NCBI RefSeq assembly: GCF_002836515.1
Contig: NZ_PJBC01000010.1
Coordinates: forward strand, 1 to 64,000
Source: Pseudomonas sp. Choline-02u-1
GTDB taxonomy: Bacteria > Pseudomonadota > Gammaproteobacteria > Pseudomonadales > Pseudomonadaceae
Direction: 5' to 3'
DNA: 64,000 bases
Both the position numbers and the translations under genes were made by a program. Positions 47,062 to 57,474 of this stretch are shown here, in pieces; position 1 is the stretch's first letter, and the number at the start of each line of letters is the position of its first letter. The notes below the pieces were generated by a model. The model ran no database searches, was not told where the DNA came from, and saw only the letters and a list, made by a program, of their open reading frames with translations.

Positions 47062-48693
47062 ATGCAAACTGCTTACACCGTCCTGATCCTGCTGACGCTG
47101 GTCAGCGTCTCGCGCCTGCTCGGGCGAGTCATCCCGTTGCCGTTGCCGCTGGTGCAGATCGCCGCCGGCGCCTTGCTCGCCTGGCCGACTTTGGGCCTGC
47201 ACGTCGCCCTCGATCCCGAGCTGTTTCTGTTTCTGTTTTTGCCGCCACTGCTGTTTTCCGATGGCTGGCGCATGCCCAAACGCGCGCTCTGGCAATTGCG
47301 CGGTCCGATACTGACCCTGGCCGTCGGCCTTGTGTTGTTCACAGTGGTCGGTGCCGGATTTTTCATTCATTGGCTATTGCCGACGATCCCGCTGCCCGTC
47401 GCTTTTGCCTTGGCGGCGGTTTTGTCACCGACCGACGCAGTGGCGGTTTCGGCAATTGCACAGAACCGCTTGCCGACACCGCTGATGCACATGCTGCAAG
47501 GCGAGGCGCTGATGAACGACGCCTCGGGTCTGGTGACCTTCAAGTTTGCCTTGGCAGCGGCAGTGACAGGCGTGTTCTCGCTGACCAACGCCAGTCTGAC
47601 CTTCGTCGCCGTGGCGTTCGGTGGCCTGGCGGTCGGCGTGGCACTGAGCTGGCTGGTGGGGCGCCTGCGCGCATGGATGATCAGCCGTGGCTGGGATGAC
47701 CCGGCCACTCACGTGGTGTTCATGTTGCTGCTGCCGTTCGCCGCGTACGTATTGGCCGAACGTCTGGGCGCTTCCGGGATTCTTTCGGCGGTGGCGGCGG
47801 GGATGATGCAGAGCTGGCTCGATCTGCTGCCGCGCCAGACCAGTACGCGATTGCTTAATCGCAGCGTTTGGTCGCTGCTCGAATTCGCTTTCAACGGCTT
47901 GATCTTCTTGCTGCTCGGTCTGCAACTGCCGGACATCATCAAAGCTGTCGTCAGCCACGAACCCACCTTGTGGCCGACGCTGTTCTATCGCTGCCTCGAT
48001 GTACTGGCGATTTTCGTCGCGCTGGTGTTGCTGCGATTCATCTGGGTACAGAGCATCTGGCGCCTGTCGGTGTTGCTGCGCCGGTTGCGCGGCAAGGGCG
48101 AGCTGACCCAGGTGCCGACGGCGCGCTCCTGCTGGTTGCTGACGGTCGGCGGTGTACGCGGGGCGGTGACGCTGGCGGGCGTGATGTCGGTGCCGATGCT
48201 GATCGGCGCCGAGGCTTTTCCTGAGCGCGACTTGCTGATCTTCATCGCTGCCGGAGTCATTCTGCTGTCGCTGGTCTCGGCCTGTATCGCGCTGCCGTTG
48301 TTGCTGCGCGGCATCGACAAAAGTCCCGACGACAAACGTCGTCAGGAAGTGCGCGATGCCTGGCGCAAGACTGCTGAAGCTGCGATCCACTCGCTGGAAA
48401 CCGAAGAGGTCGTGCCGCAGGATGCCGCTCAAGCGGCGCTGGCAGCGGAGCTCAAAGCGCGGATCATGTCCGAATATCGCCATCAACTGGAGGTGTTCAA
48501 CGATTCCGCCGAAGCCCAGGCGCTGGCATTCCAGATGGATCTGCTTGAGCGTCGGCTGCGTCTCAAGGCGCTGCGCGCGCAACGCCTCGAGTTGTATCGC
48601 CTGAGCCGTCAGCATCAGATCGGTGATGATGTGCTCAGAGAGGTATTGGGGGAGCTGGATCTGAGCGAGGCCAACCTGGGGCAGGTCAAGTAG
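47062..48693 (+). CDS. CPA1-family Na+/H+ antiporter
   Basis: A 543-residue protein with about 12 membrane helices, then a cytoplasmic C-terminal helical tail (about 425-543). The ion-binding LSPTDAVAVSAI and GEALMNDASGLVTFKFA motifs are those of the NhaP/NhaK-type CPA1 group. It exchanges protons for Na+ or K+ at the inner membrane. The long charged tail could be regulatory. The ion preference is not readable from sequence. Confidence 0.9.
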   Translation: MQTAYTVLILLTLVSVSRLLGRVIPLPLPLVQIAAGALLAWPTLGLHVALDPELFLFLFLPPLLFSDGWRMPKRALWQLRGPILTLAVGLVLFTVVGAGFFIHWLLPTIPLPVAFALAAVLSPTDAVAVSAIAQNRLPTPLMHMLQGEALMNDASGLVTFKFALAAAVTGVFSLTNASLTFVAVAFGGLAVGVALSWLVGRLRAWMISRGWDDPATHVVFMLLLPFAAYVLAERLGASGILSAVAAGMMQSWLDLLPRQTSTRLLNRSVWSLLEFAFNGLIFLLLGLQLPDIIKAVVSHEPTLWPTLFYRCLDVLAIFVALVLLRFIWVQSIWRLSVLLRRLRGKGELTQVPTARSCWLLTVGGVRGAVTLAGVMSVPMLIGAEAFPERDLLIFIAAGVILLSLVSACIALPLLLRGIDKSPDDKRRQEVRDAWRKTAEAAIHSLETEEVVPQDAAQAALAAELKARIMSEYRHQLEVFNDSAEAQALAFQMDLLERRLRLKALRAQRLELYRLSRQHQIGDDVLREVLGELDLSEANLGQVK

Positions 48694-48701
48694 GCCAAGC
48701 G

Positions 48702-49436
48702 TCACTTGGGATAGAGCAGTCGCATCAGGCGTTTGTCTTTTTTGCTGATCTTGCGATTGATCGGGACGTGCCAGTCGCCCACCGTTAGTGCATTCGCTAC
48801 AGGGTGATGCATGATCGAACGCTTGTCATAGGCGGTGAAAATGGCATCGAGCGTGTTGAAAGAGGCGAACAGATTGTGGTCGACCTGCTCGCGGGTCAGC
48901 GGATTCATTGGCCGATTTTGATAGAACTCATACACCTTGGGTCTATCCCACGGAATGTTGGCCTGAGGGTGCTGGTGCTCGTGCAGTGCTCCGAGAGCAT
49001 GACCGAATTCGTGGGTCACGATCACCTCGAAGTCGGCATGATCGGGTTTGACTCCCAGATTCATGGTCGCGTGGTCTGGATGAATCAGCAGCGCATCGGT
49101 GCCGAGCATCGAGCTGTTGTCATTATTCTTTGTGGCGATACGGATATCGCCTTTCCGATCGTCGACGAATTCAAACTTGAGGTTGACGTACGGTAACCAA
49201 CGGCTGGCCGCGTCGATGATTCTGCGTTTGTGATCGCGCTCGGGTGCATCCATGAAGGCAATCTTCAAGGTGCGGCCGTTAGCCCACAATTTTGAGTAAT
49301 CGAGCACAGATCGCTTGCGGCGCGAACGGGTCGCGCTGTCGGTGCCGGCGTTGGCCGGGTTTTCATTGATCGCAGCCAGGTAGGCCGCTTGATTGTCTGG
49401 CCACTGAACGAGTTGGCAATCCAGGAGTTCTTGCAT
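48702..49436 (-). CDS. Astacin-like metalloprotease, no signal peptide
   Basis: A 244-residue metzincin with zinc-binding HEFGHALGALHEH at 142-154 and Met-turn YDKRSIMHHP (203-212), the astacin-type (M12A) pattern. Residues 1-45 contain no signal peptide or membrane helix but a basic stretch (RSRRKRS, 38-44). There is no pro-peptide signature that I recognise. GGAAGAAGTGAA precedes the ATG at 49436. It sits between the core antiporter and dapC genes and has no obvious partner. Secreted astacins usually have a leader, so export by another route or intracellular action must be considered. Confidence 0.86.
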   Translation of the reverse strand: MQELLDCQLVQWPDNQAAYLAAINENPANAGTDSATRSRRKRSVLDYSKLWANGRTLKIAFMDAPERDHKRRIIDAASRWLPYVNLKFEFVDDRKGDIRIATKNNDNSSMLGTDALLIHPDHATMNLGVKPDHADFEVIVTHEFGHALGALHEHQHPQANIPWDRPKVYEFYQNRPMNPLTREQVDHNLFASFNTLDAIFTAYDKRSIMHHPVANALTVGDWHVPINRKISKKDKRLMRLLYPK

Positions 49437-49546
49437 TTCACTTCTTCCTTGAAGTTGAGGGCTCTATGGAGACGCGGTTTAAGACTAGCGTCTGGACGGC
49501 AAAAAGGCGGGGTACAGGAATAGGCGAACTGTTACGCGATGTTTGA

Positions 49547-49579
49547 ATCGCCTGTGCCGGATTGCCCGGCACAGGCGAT
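49547..49579. terminator. Strong stem-loop after dapC, no T tract
   Basis: A 14-bp perfect stem ATCGCCTGTGCCGG/CCGGCACAGGCGAT with loop ATTGC, seven bases beyond the dapC stop. With no T-run on either side it may be a 3' stabiliser or a Rho-assisted end rather than an intrinsic terminator. Confidence 0.55.
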
Positions 49580-49585
49580 CGGGTG

Positions 49586-50785
49586 TTACCGGCGGCGCTG
49601 AATGAAGTCGCGAATGCGTTCAGCCGCTTCGACACACTCGGCCAGCGGCGCAACCAACGCCATGCGCACGCGGCCTGCCCCTGGATTGACGCCATCGACA
49701 TCGCGCGACAGGTACGAGCCAGGCACCACGGTCACATGTTCGTGCTCGAACAGATCCCGGCAGAACGCCGCGTCATCGCCCTGCACATTCGGCCACAGAT
49801 AGAAGCTGCCATCCGGACGCTGTACGTCCATGACCGGGCTGAGGATGTTCAGCACTGCATCGAATTTCTCGCGATACAGCGCACGGTTGGCGCGCACGTG
49901 CACTTCGTCATTCCACGCGGCCACGCTGGCCAGTTGGGTCTGCACCGGCATCGCGCAGCCGTGGTAGGTGCGATACAGCAGGAAGCCTTTGAGGATGTCG
50001 GCATCGCCGGCAACGAAGCCTGAACGCAGGCCCGGCAGGTTGGAGCGCTTGGACAGGCTGTGGAAGACCACGCAGCGCTTGAAATCCTTGCGGCCGAGTT
50101 CGACGCAAGCACTCAACAGGCCCGGCGGCGGGGTCTGTTCGTCGAAGTACAGTTCGCTGTAGCACTCGTCGGCGGCAATCACGAAGTCGTACTGATCAGC
50201 CAGCGCGATCAGCTTCTTCAGGGTCTCGACCGGAATCAGCGCGCCGGTCGGGTTGCCGGGCGAGCACAGGAACAGGATCTGGCAGCGCTGCCAGATCTCT
50301 GGCGCTACAGCATCGAAGTCCGGGTTGAAGCCGTTTTCATCCAGACACGGCAGGTAGTGCGGCTTGGCCCCGGCGAGAAACGCCGCACCTTCGTAGATCT
50401 GATAGAACGGGTTGGGGCTGACCACCAACGCATCGTCGCCACGATTGACCACGGTCTGGGTGAAGGCGAACAGCGCTTCACGGGTGCCGTTGACCGGCAG
50501 CACGTTGCGCGCCGGATCGATCCAGCCGTTCGGCACGCCAAAGCGACGCTCGCACCAGCCGGCGATGGCTTCGCGCAGGGCCGGGATGCCGAGCGTGGTC
50601 GGGTACACCGCCATCTGATCCAGATTGTTCGCCAGCGCTTCGGCGACAAAACTCGGCGAGCGGTGTTTCGGTTCGCCGATCGACAGGGCGATCGGGCGCT
50701 TGTCCGGGTTCGGCGTGACGCTGCCGAGCAGGGCGCGGAGCTTTTCGAACGGGTACGGCTGGAGCTGGTTCAGAGCGTTGTTCAT
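49586..50785 (-). CDS. dapC: Succinyldiaminopimelate transaminase
   Basis: A 399-residue PLP-dependent class I/II aminotransferase. The PLP lysine region is HSLSKRSNLPGLRSGF and the cofactor region includes LVVSPNPFYQIYEGAAFLAGA. It makes N-succinyl-LL-diaminopimelate from glutamate and succinylamino-oxopimelate, between DapD and DapE. It lies 43 bp downstream of glnD, as in other Pseudomonas. The family is close to ArgD-type transaminases, but the neighbourhood supports DapC. Confidence 0.9.
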   Translation of the reverse strand: MNNALNQLQPYPFEKLRALLGSVTPNPDKRPIALSIGEPKHRSPSFVAEALANNLDQMAVYPTTLGIPALREAIAGWCERRFGVPNGWIDPARNVLPVNGTREALFAFTQTVVNRGDDALVVSPNPFYQIYEGAAFLAGAKPHYLPCLDENGFNPDFDAVAPEIWQRCQILFLCSPGNPTGALIPVETLKKLIALADQYDFVIAADECYSELYFDEQTPPPGLLSACVELGRKDFKRCVVFHSLSKRSNLPGLRSGFVAGDADILKGFLLYRTYHGCAMPVQTQLASVAAWNDEVHVRANRALYREKFDAVLNILSPVMDVQRPDGSFYLWPNVQGDDAAFCRDLFEHEHVTVVPGSYLSRDVDGVNPGAGRVRMALVAPLAECVEAAERIRDFIQRRR

Positions 50786-50828
50786 CGGGGCTGGGTCTCT
50801 CGCAAAGCCATTTGAATCCGAGGCGCCA

Positions 50829-53531
50829 TCAAATACTGAGGCGCGACAATTTGATATCCGGTTCCTGATTGACGCTCAGCTGTTCGACGATCGCATCCTG
50901 CAAACGGCTGCACAGCAGCGGGTCGGACAGCGGCTGATTGTGCGCGTCAGTGATGAAGAACACGTCTTCCACACGCTCGCCCAAGGTCGCAATCTTGGCG
51001 TTCTGCAGCGACAGGTCGAACTCGAGGAAAATCCCCCCGACACGCGCCAGCAGGCCCGGCCGGTCGGGCGCAGTCAGTTCCAGCACGGTCACCGGACGCT
51101 GCGCGTCGTTGTGAATCGTCACTTGCGGGGCAAAGGCAAAATGCTTGAGCTGACGCGGCACCCGGCGCTGGATGATCGTCGGGTAGTCGTCCGGGTTACG
51201 CAGGGCTTCGGTGAGGCCCTCGCGGATCTGCTTGATCCGCGCCGGGTTATCGCCGATCGATTCGCCTTCGTTGTCGAGCACGATGTAGGTGTCGAGGGTG
51301 AACTGGCTGCTCGAGGTGATGACCCGCGCGTCGTGAATGTTCAGGTTGAGCTGGTCCATCGCCGCCACGGTCACAGCGAAGAAGTCGTGCTGATCCGGCG
51401 CATAAATGAAGATCTGCGTGCCGCCCTCGAACTCGCGCTGGGTGGTTTCCTTGATCAGCACCAGCGGCCCGCCATCGACCGGCTGCTGCAGGATCGCGTC
51501 GCTGTGCCAGGCCACGTCGCCGGCGGTATGACGCAGGAAATAGTCATCGCCCAATTGCGCCCACAGCTGCTCGACGTCATCCGGGTCGGTGCCACCGCGC
51601 ACCAGAATATCCAGCGCCGCACTTTGCGTCTGGCGAATCTGTTCTTCGCGATCCACTGGATTTTCCAGGCCCCGGCGCAGGGCCCGTTTGGTTTCGGTGT
51701 AGAGCTGGCGCAGCAGGCTGGCGCGCCATGAATTCCACAGCGTCGGATTGGTCGCGTTGATATCCGCCACGGTCAGCACGTAGAGGTAGTCGAGGCGCGT
51801 TTCATCGCCGACCGCCTGGGCGAAATCGTGGATCACCTGCGGATCGGACAGATCCTTGCGCTGGGCAGTGGTGGACATCACCAGGTGGTTCTGCACCAGC
51901 CAGACGATCAGGCGGCTGTCCCACACCGGCAACTGGTGGCGCTGGCAGAACGCCTCGGCATCGACCGCGCCGATCTCCGAGTGATCGCCGTGCCGACCCT
52001 TGCCGATGTCGTGGTACAGGCCGGCCATGTAAATCAGTTCAGGCTTGGGCAGCTTGGCCATGAGCTTGGCCGCCAGCGGAAATTTCTCCGAAACCTGGGT
52101 GTACTGCAGTTTGCGCAGGTGCTTGATCAGATTCAGCGTGTGCGCGTCGACCGTATAAATGTGGAACAGGTCGTGCTGCATCTGCCCGACTATAAAGCCG
52201 AACTCCGGCAAGTAGCGCCCAAGAATGCCGTAACGGTTCATCCGCCGCAGATTGCGGTGGATGCCGATCTTGCACTTGAACAGCTCGATGAACAGGCTGG
52301 TGTTGCGGATGTCGTTGCGGAAATTGTCGTCGATCAGATGACGATGTTCGCGCAGCAGACGAATGGTGTCGGCGCGCACGCCTTTGATTTCCGGCTGCTG
52401 GGCCATCAGCACGAAAATTTCCAGCATGGCGAACGGCGTGCGGCGGAAGACATTGTCGTTGCGCGCCTCAATGTAGCCGTCATGCAATTGGAAGCGCGAG
52501 TTGATCGGCTGCGGCGGCGCTTCGTCTTCCGGAGCGAGGATGACTTCCTCGAAGTGCTGGATGATCAGATCGCTCAGTTGGGCAATGCTCATCACCGTAC
52601 GGAAGTACTGCTGCATGAAGTTTTCGACCGCCTGTTTGGCGTCGTCTCCTTCAAAGCCGAGCAGGCCGGCAATGGTGCGCTGGTGATCGAACAGCAAGCG
52701 GTCCTCGGAACGACCGGCGAGCATGTGCAGGGCGTAGCGCACTTTCCACAGAAATTCCTGCGAGGAAGCGAGCAGGGCGTTTTCGCTTTCGACCAAAAAG
52801 CCTTCGCCAGCGAGGGCGCGCAGGTTCAGGGTGCCGTACTGACGTCGGGCCACCCAGAGAATCGTCTGGATATCGCGCAGGCCACCGGGCGAGCCTTTGA
52901 CGTTGGGTTCGAGGTTGTATTCGGTGTCGTTGTATTTGTGGTGACGAGCCTTTTGTTCGGCACGCTTGGCCAGGAAGAACTCCTTGGCCGGCCACATGTG
53001 CGCGGTGCTGGTGACTTCGAGCATGCGCTGGCGCAGACGCTCGGGGCCGCAGATGGTGCGACTTTCCATCAGATTGGTGACCACGGTCAGATCGGCGCGG
53101 GCCTCTTCGGCGCATTCGTCGACCGAGCGCACGCTCTGGCCGACTTCCAGGCCAATGTCCCACAACAGCGTCAGAAAACGCTCGATGGAATCGCGGAAAA
53201 CTTCGTGGTCGGCACTGTCGAGCAGGATCAGCAGATCGATATCGGAGTAGGGGTGCAGTTCGCCGCGGCCGTAGCCGCCGACCGCCACCAGAGCGATATC
53301 GGCGTCTTCGCTCCAGTTGAACTGCTCCCAGGCCTTTTGCAGGATGTTGTCGACAAACCAGGCACGGTCTTCGATCAGGCGGCGGATGTCGCGGCCATTG
53401 CGAAAGCGCGTGTCGAGGACCTCGCGGGCCTGGCGGATCGCCTTCTTGAACGCCGCGATAGGACTCGCTTTGAGGGCCAGTTCAGCCTGGAACTGGCCGC
53501 GGTCGAAGAGTTCGGGATCCACCTGCGGCAT
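50829..53531 (-). CDS. glnD: Bifunctional PII uridylyltransferase/uridylyl-removing enzyme
   Basis: A 900-residue nitrogen sensor. It has an N-terminal nucleotidyltransferase ([19 protein letters not shown]), an HD phosphohydrolase domain ([15 protein letters not shown]) and two C-terminal ACT domains ([12 protein letters not shown] and [13 protein letters not shown]). It uridylylates the PII proteins GlnB/GlnK when glutamine is low and reverses this when it is high. All domains are present and full length. AGGAAA precedes the ATG. Confidence 0.96.
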   Translation of the reverse strand: MPQVDPELFDRGQFQAELALKASPIAAFKKAIRQAREVLDTRFRNGRDIRRLIEDRAWFVDNILQKAWEQFNWSEDADIALVAVGGYGRGELHPYSDIDLLILLDSADHEVFRDSIERFLTLLWDIGLEVGQSVRSVDECAEEARADLTVVTNLMESRTICGPERLRQRMLEVTSTAHMWPAKEFFLAKRAEQKARHHKYNDTEYNLEPNVKGSPGGLRDIQTILWVARRQYGTLNLRALAGEGFLVESENALLASSQEFLWKVRYALHMLAGRSEDRLLFDHQRTIAGLLGFEGDDAKQAVENFMQQYFRTVMSIAQLSDLIIQHFEEVILAPEDEAPPQPINSRFQLHDGYIEARNDNVFRRTPFAMLEIFVLMAQQPEIKGVRADTIRLLREHRHLIDDNFRNDIRNTSLFIELFKCKIGIHRNLRRMNRYGILGRYLPEFGFIVGQMQHDLFHIYTVDAHTLNLIKHLRKLQYTQVSEKFPLAAKLMAKLPKPELIYMAGLYHDIGKGRHGDHSEIGAVDAEAFCQRHQLPVWDSRLIVWLVQNHLVMSTTAQRKDLSDPQVIHDFAQAVGDETRLDYLYVLTVADINATNPTLWNSWRASLLRQLYTETKRALRRGLENPVDREEQIRQTQSAALDILVRGGTDPDDVEQLWAQLGDDYFLRHTAGDVAWHSDAILQQPVDGGPLVLIKETTQREFEGGTQIFIYAPDQHDFFAVTVAAMDQLNLNIHDARVITSSSQFTLDTYIVLDNEGESIGDNPARIKQIREGLTEALRNPDDYPTIIQRRVPRQLKHFAFAPQVTIHNDAQRPVTVLELTAPDRPGLLARVGGIFLEFDLSLQNAKIATLGERVEDVFFITDAHNQPLSDPLLCSRLQDAIVEQLSVNQEPDIKLSRLSI

Positions 53532-53571
53532 CGATTGGCTTTCCTTCTATAGGCTGGGAGCGTTCTGAGTG

Positions 53572-54354
53572 TCAGGCCGAGATGCGCGCGATGGTGTCAT
53601 CGCTGCGCAAAGTGAAGATCTCATAGCCAGTGTCGGTGACCAGCAGGGTATGTTCCCACTGGGCCGAGAGCTTGCGGTCCTTGGTGATTGCAGTCCAGCC
53701 GTCGCCGAGTACCTTGGTGTCGGCCTTGCCCTGGTTGATCATCGGCTCGATGGTGAAGGTCATGCCCGCCTTCAGTTCCATGCCGGTGCCGGCGCGACCG
53801 TAGTGCAGGATTTGCGGTTCTTCGTGGAAGACCTTACCGATACCGTGACCGCAGAACTCGCGCACCACCGAGAAACCATTTTTTTCCGCATGCTTCTGGA
53901 TCACTTCACCGATGTCGCCGAGGCGGCAACCGGGCTTGACGATCTCGATGGCCTTGTACATGCATTCCTGGGTGACCTGCGACAGACGCTCGGCCCAGAC
54001 CGGCACTTCGCCGACGTGGAACATGCGGCTGGTATCACCGTGGTAGCCGTCCTTGATCACGGTGACGTCGATGTTCAGCGTGTCGCCGTTTTTCAGCGGC
54101 TTGTCGTTCGGGATGCCGTGGCAGACCACGTGGTTGATCGAGGTGCAGATCGACTTCGGGTAGCCCTTGTAGTTGAGCGGGGCGGGGATGGCTTCCTGCA
54201 CATTGACGATGTAGTCGTGGCAGATCTGGTTGAGCTGATCGGTGGTCACGCCCGGTTTGACATGTTCGGCAATCATTTCCAGCACATCGGCGGCCAGTTT
54301 GCCGGCGACACGCATGCCAGCGATGTCCTCGGGGGTTTTGAGGTTGACGGTCAT
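53572..54354 (-). CDS. map: Methionine aminopeptidase type I
   Basis: A 260-residue pita-bread metallopeptidase that removes the initiator methionine. The metal ligands are in TLNIDVTVIKDGYHGDTSRMF (two Asp), the His in CGHGIGKVFHEEP, and the Glu in TFTIEPMINQG. There is no N-terminal extension, so it is type Ia. It is divergent from rpsB, a conserved arrangement. Confidence 0.96.
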   Translation of the reverse strand: MTVNLKTPEDIAGMRVAGKLAADVLEMIAEHVKPGVTTDQLNQICHDYIVNVQEAIPAPLNYKGYPKSICTSINHVVCHGIPNDKPLKNGDTLNIDVTVIKDGYHGDTSRMFHVGEVPVWAERLSQVTQECMYKAIEIVKPGCRLGDIGEVIQKHAEKNGFSVVREFCGHGIGKVFHEEPQILHYGRAGTGMELKAGMTFTIEPMINQGKADTKVLGDGWTAITKDRKLSAQWEHTLLVTDTGYEIFTLRSDDTIARISA

Positions 54355-54581
54355 ACAGGCTCTCTCTGCGCTCGGCGGCGCTTACGGATACGAATTGGGT
54401 GGCAGGTGTGGATTTTGCGACCCTGAAAAACGCGATTCTATCAGACGGGAGGCGCAAAACTGCGCCTGCCTGTCTGGCTTGTGTCTATACAATGGTGCCC
54501 ATCGAACCGATTCCAAGGGGGCTGCGTCCATGTGGCCGGAGGGAATACAGATTCCGGTTTCCGTTTCTGCGCACCCTGTGG
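54355..54581. other. Gap upstream of map and rpsB
   Basis: The divergent intergenic gap carries no gene. The minus side must hold the map promoter (not identified) and the plus side leads to the rpsB promoter at 54582. Confidence 0.5.
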
Positions 54582-54727
54582 TATAAAATGCGCCGCTTTC
54601 CGGGGATGCCCCGAAAAGCTTAAATCCACACACGTGTCGACACGATGACCTGGGTGCCTTGGGCTTTATGCCTCTGGTTGGTCATTGGGATACGTGGAGG
54701 CCAAACCCGACTTATCAAGGAACTATC
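54582..54727 (+). promoter_or_regulatory. rpsB promoter and leader
   Basis: TATAAAAT at 54582-54589 is a good -10 (the TTTCCG at 54558-54563 is a poor -35). The leader to the rpsB ATG is about 130 bases and holds a CGGGG-ATG-CCCCG hairpin near 54600-54613. S2 represses its own mRNA through such leaders in gammaproteobacteria; that role here is inferred. Confidence 0.6.
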
Positions 54728-55465
54728 ATGTCCCAAGTCAACATGCGCGATATGCTGAAGGCCGGTGTGCACTTCGGTCACCAAACCCGTTACTGGAATC
54801 CGAAAATGGGCAAGTACATTTTCGGCGCGCGTAACAAGATTCACATCATCAACCTTGAAAAAACCCTGCCAATGTTCAACGAAGCTCTGACTTTCGTAGA
54901 GCGTCTGGCCCAGGGCAAAAACAAGATTCTGTTCGTCGGCACCAAGCGTTCCGCTGGCAAGATCGTTGCTGAAGAAGCAGCACGTTGCGGTTCGCCGTAC
55001 GTCGATCACCGCTGGTTGGGCGGCATGCTGACCAACTTCAAGACCATTCGTGCTTCCATCAAGCGTCTGCGTGACCTTGAAGTTCAAGCCGAAGATGGTA
55101 CTTTCGCCAAGCTGACCAAGAAAGAAGCGCTGATGCGCTCCCGTGATCTTGAGAAGCTGGATCGTTCGCTGGGCGGCATCAAGGACATGGGCGGTCTGCC
55201 TGACGCACTGTTCGTGATCGACGTTGACCACGAGCGCATCGCGATCACCGAAGCCAACAAGCTGGGCATCCCGGTTATCGGTGTTGTCGATACCAACAGC
55301 AGCCCGGAAGGCGTTGACTACATCATCCCAGGCAACGATGACGCAATCCGCGCTATCCAGCTGTACATGGGTTCGATGGCTGACGCAGTTATCCGTGGTC
55401 GCAACAATGTTGCTGGCGGTACTGTTGAATTCGCAGCCGAAGAAACTCAGGCTGCAGCTGAGTAA
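54728..55465 (+). CDS. rpsB: 30S ribosomal protein S2
   Basis: A 245-residue S2 protein with typical [46 protein letters not shown] and [20 protein letters not shown] segments. ATG 54728 fits the conserved start ([10 protein letters not shown]) and has AAGGAA seven bases before it; an in-frame ATG at 54659 would add leader sequence only. It is followed by a terminator before tsf. Confidence 0.97.
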   Translation: MSQVNMRDMLKAGVHFGHQTRYWNPKMGKYIFGARNKIHIINLEKTLPMFNEALTFVERLAQGKNKILFVGTKRSAGKIVAEEAARCGSPYVDHRWLGGMLTNFKTIRASIKRLRDLEVQAEDGTFAKLTKKEALMRSRDLEKLDRSLGGIKDMGGLPDALFVIDVDHERIAITEANKLGIPVIGVVDTNSSPEGVDYIIPGNDDAIRAIQLYMGSMADAVIRGRNNVAGGTVEFAAEETQAAAE

Positions 55466-55494
55466 TCGACGCCCCTGGCGTTGACTCAGTAAGC

Positions 55495-55519
55495 AAAAAG
55501 GGGGCTTGGCCCCCTTTTT
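55495..55519 (+). terminator. Intrinsic terminator between rpsB and tsf
   Basis: A perfect stem AAAAAGGGGG/CCCCCTTTTT with loop CTTGG, and a T-run. As in E. coli it probably lets rpsB be made in excess of tsf by partial readthrough. Confidence 0.9.
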
Positions 55520-55656
55520 GCCACCTCGAAAACCATTTGTCGGCAGCGCAGCTACAGCGTCTGTAACGTGCAGCAGCTACAAGTTGGTTCGGGAAGAATT
55601 GATCGCCCGTTCGATCGGGTGGAATGGTTGAAAACCTATCCAAGAGGAATTTGAAA

Positions 55657-56520
55657 ATGGCAGCAATTACTGCGGCGTTGGTCAAAGAACTGCGCGAGCG
55701 TACCGGCGAAGGCATGATGGATTGCAAGAAAGCCCTGGAAAAGGCTGACGGCGACATCGAAAAAGCCATTGATGACATGCGTGCTTCGGGCGCGATCAAG
55801 GCTGCGAAAAAAGCCGGCAACGTTGCCGCTGAAGGCGCAATCGCCATCAAATCGAATGACAAGGCAGCCGTGCTGCTGGAAGTCAACTCGCAGACCGACT
55901 TCCTGGCCCTGCAAGACGACTTCAAGAACTTCGTTGCTGCCAGCGTAGAAAAAGCTTTCGACGAAAAACTGACCGACGCAGCTCCGCTGATCGCCGCTCA
56001 GGAATCGGCTCGTGAAGCTCTGGTTGCCAAAGTCGGCGAGAACGTCAACATCCGTCGTCTGGTCCGCGTAGAGGGTGACGTTGTCGGCACTTACCTGCAC
56101 GGTAACAAGATCGGTGTTGCGGTTGTCCTGAAAGGCGGTGACGTCGAGCTGGCCAAAGACATCGCCATGCACGTTGCGGCAAGCAACCCTGAGTTCCTGC
56201 TGCCTTCGCAAGTCTCCGACGAAGCGATCGAGCGTGAGAAAGCTGTGTTCCTGCAGTTGAACGAAGAAAAGATCAAAGGCAAGCCAGAAAACATTGTTGA
56301 AAACATGGTCAAGGGCCGTATCAGCAAGTTCTTGGCAGAAGCAAGCCTGGTCGAGCAGGCGTTCGTCAAGAACCCTGAAGTCAAGGTTGGCGAGCTGGCC
56401 AAGAAAGCCGGCGCAGAAATCGTTTCCTTCACTTACTTCAAAGTAGGCGAAGGCATCGAGAAGCCGGTCGACAACTTCGCTGAAGAAGTTGCTGCCCAGC
56501 TGGCTGCCGCCAAGCAATAA
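55657..56520 (+). CDS. tsf: Elongation factor Ts
   Basis: A 287-residue nucleotide-exchange factor that recycles EF-Tu-GDP. It has the N-terminal VKELRERTGEGMMDCKKALE (TDE-motif neighbourhood) and VNSQTDFLALQDDFKNF. AGAGGA lies about ten bases before the ATG at 55657. A strong terminator follows at 56543. Confidence 0.97.
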   Translation: MAAITAALVKELRERTGEGMMDCKKALEKADGDIEKAIDDMRASGAIKAAKKAGNVAAEGAIAIKSNDKAAVLLEVNSQTDFLALQDDFKNFVAASVEKAFDEKLTDAAPLIAAQESAREALVAKVGENVNIRRLVRVEGDVVGTYLHGNKIGVAVVLKGGDVELAKDIAMHVAASNPEFLLPSQVSDEAIEREKAVFLQLNEEKIKGKPENIVENMVKGRISKFLAEASLVEQAFVKNPEVKVGELAKKAGAEIVSFTYFKVGEGIEKPVDNFAEEVAAQLAAAKQ

Positions 56521-56542
56521 GACGGTTTTTCAACTGTCGCCC

Positions 56543-56578
56543 AAAAGAGGCTGCCCGCTAACGCGCGCAGCCTCTTTT
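56543..56578 (+). terminator. Terminator after tsf
   Basis: AAAAGAGGCTGC/GCAGCCTCTTTT with a 12-base loop, ending in a T-run. It ends the rpsB-tsf transcript, so pyrH onward must have its own promoter in 56579-56730. Confidence 0.9.
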
Positions 56579-56730
56579 CAGATGAGGTACCAAATTTTTT
56601 ATTTGGTTTCCGTCCGGAACTGACTTACAAAGCCATGTTCCGATGGCGCTGCAGCAGCGCCAAGCTAGAGTGAACGCCAGCTGTAAACAGCTCGCAAAGA
56701 ATTTTAAATACGCCGCAGGAGAGATTCGCA

Positions 56731-57474
56731 ATGGCTCAGCAGGGCAGTGGTTATCAGGCTCGCTATAAACGCATTCTACTCAAGCTTAGCGGCGAGGCCC
56801 TGATGGGCTCGGAAGAGTTCGGGATCGATCCAAAGGTTCTGGATCGCATGGCGCTGGAAGTCGGTCAACTGGTTGGCATCGGCGTCCAGGTCGGTCTGGT
56901 AATCGGCGGTGGCAACCTGTTCCGTGGCGAAGCCCTGAGTAAGGCCGGTATGGATCGTGTCACCGGCGACCACATGGGCATGCTGGCCACCGTAATGAAC
57001 GCACTGGCCATGCGCGATGCTCTGGAGCGTGCCAATATCTCCGCCATCGTCATGTCGGCCATTTCAATGGTTGGCGTAACCGATCACTACGATCGCCGCA
57101 AAGCCATGCGCCACCTGAACTCCAAAGACGTCGTGATCTTCGCGGCCGGTACCGGCAATCCGTTCTTCACCACGGATTCGGCTGCCTGCCTGCGTGCGAT
57201 CGAAATCGACGCCGACGTTGTGCTCAAGGCGACCAAGGTTGATGGCGTCTACACCGCAGACCCGTTCAAAGACCCGCATGCCGAGAAGTTCGATCATCTG
57301 ACTTATGATGAAGTACTGGATCGCAAGCTGGGCGTGATGGATCTGACTGCTATCTGCCTGTGCCGCGATCACAAGATGCCGCTGCGCGTATTCAACATGA
57401 ACAAGCCCGGCGCCCTGCTGAACATTGTGCACGGCGGCGCTGAAGGGACTTTGATCGAGGAAGGCCAACAATGA
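56731..57474 (+). CDS. pyrH: UMP kinase
   Basis: A 247-residue amino-acid-kinase-fold enzyme phosphorylating UMP to UDP, hexameric and regulated by GTP/UTP. It has [42 protein letters not shown] and [21 protein letters not shown] precedes the ATG at 56731. The next gene (frr) overlaps it by four bases. Confidence 0.97.
   Translation: MAQQGSGYQARYKRILLKLSGEALMGSEEFGIDPKVLDRMALEVGQLVGIGVQVGLVIGGGNLFRGEALSKAGMDRVTGDHMGMLATVMNALAMRDALERANISAIVMSAISMVGVTDHYDRRKAMRHLNSKDVVIFAAGTGNPFFTTDSAACLRAIEIDADVVLKATKVDGVYTADPFKDPHAEKFDHLTYDEVLDRKLGVMDLTAICLCRDHKMPLRVFNMNKPGALLNIVHGGAEGTLIEEGQQ

Noticed and set aside
51828..53552. 574-codon plus-strand frame opposite glnD
   Set aside because: Low-complexity antisense shadow without ribosome site; glnD on the minus strand has all expected domains.
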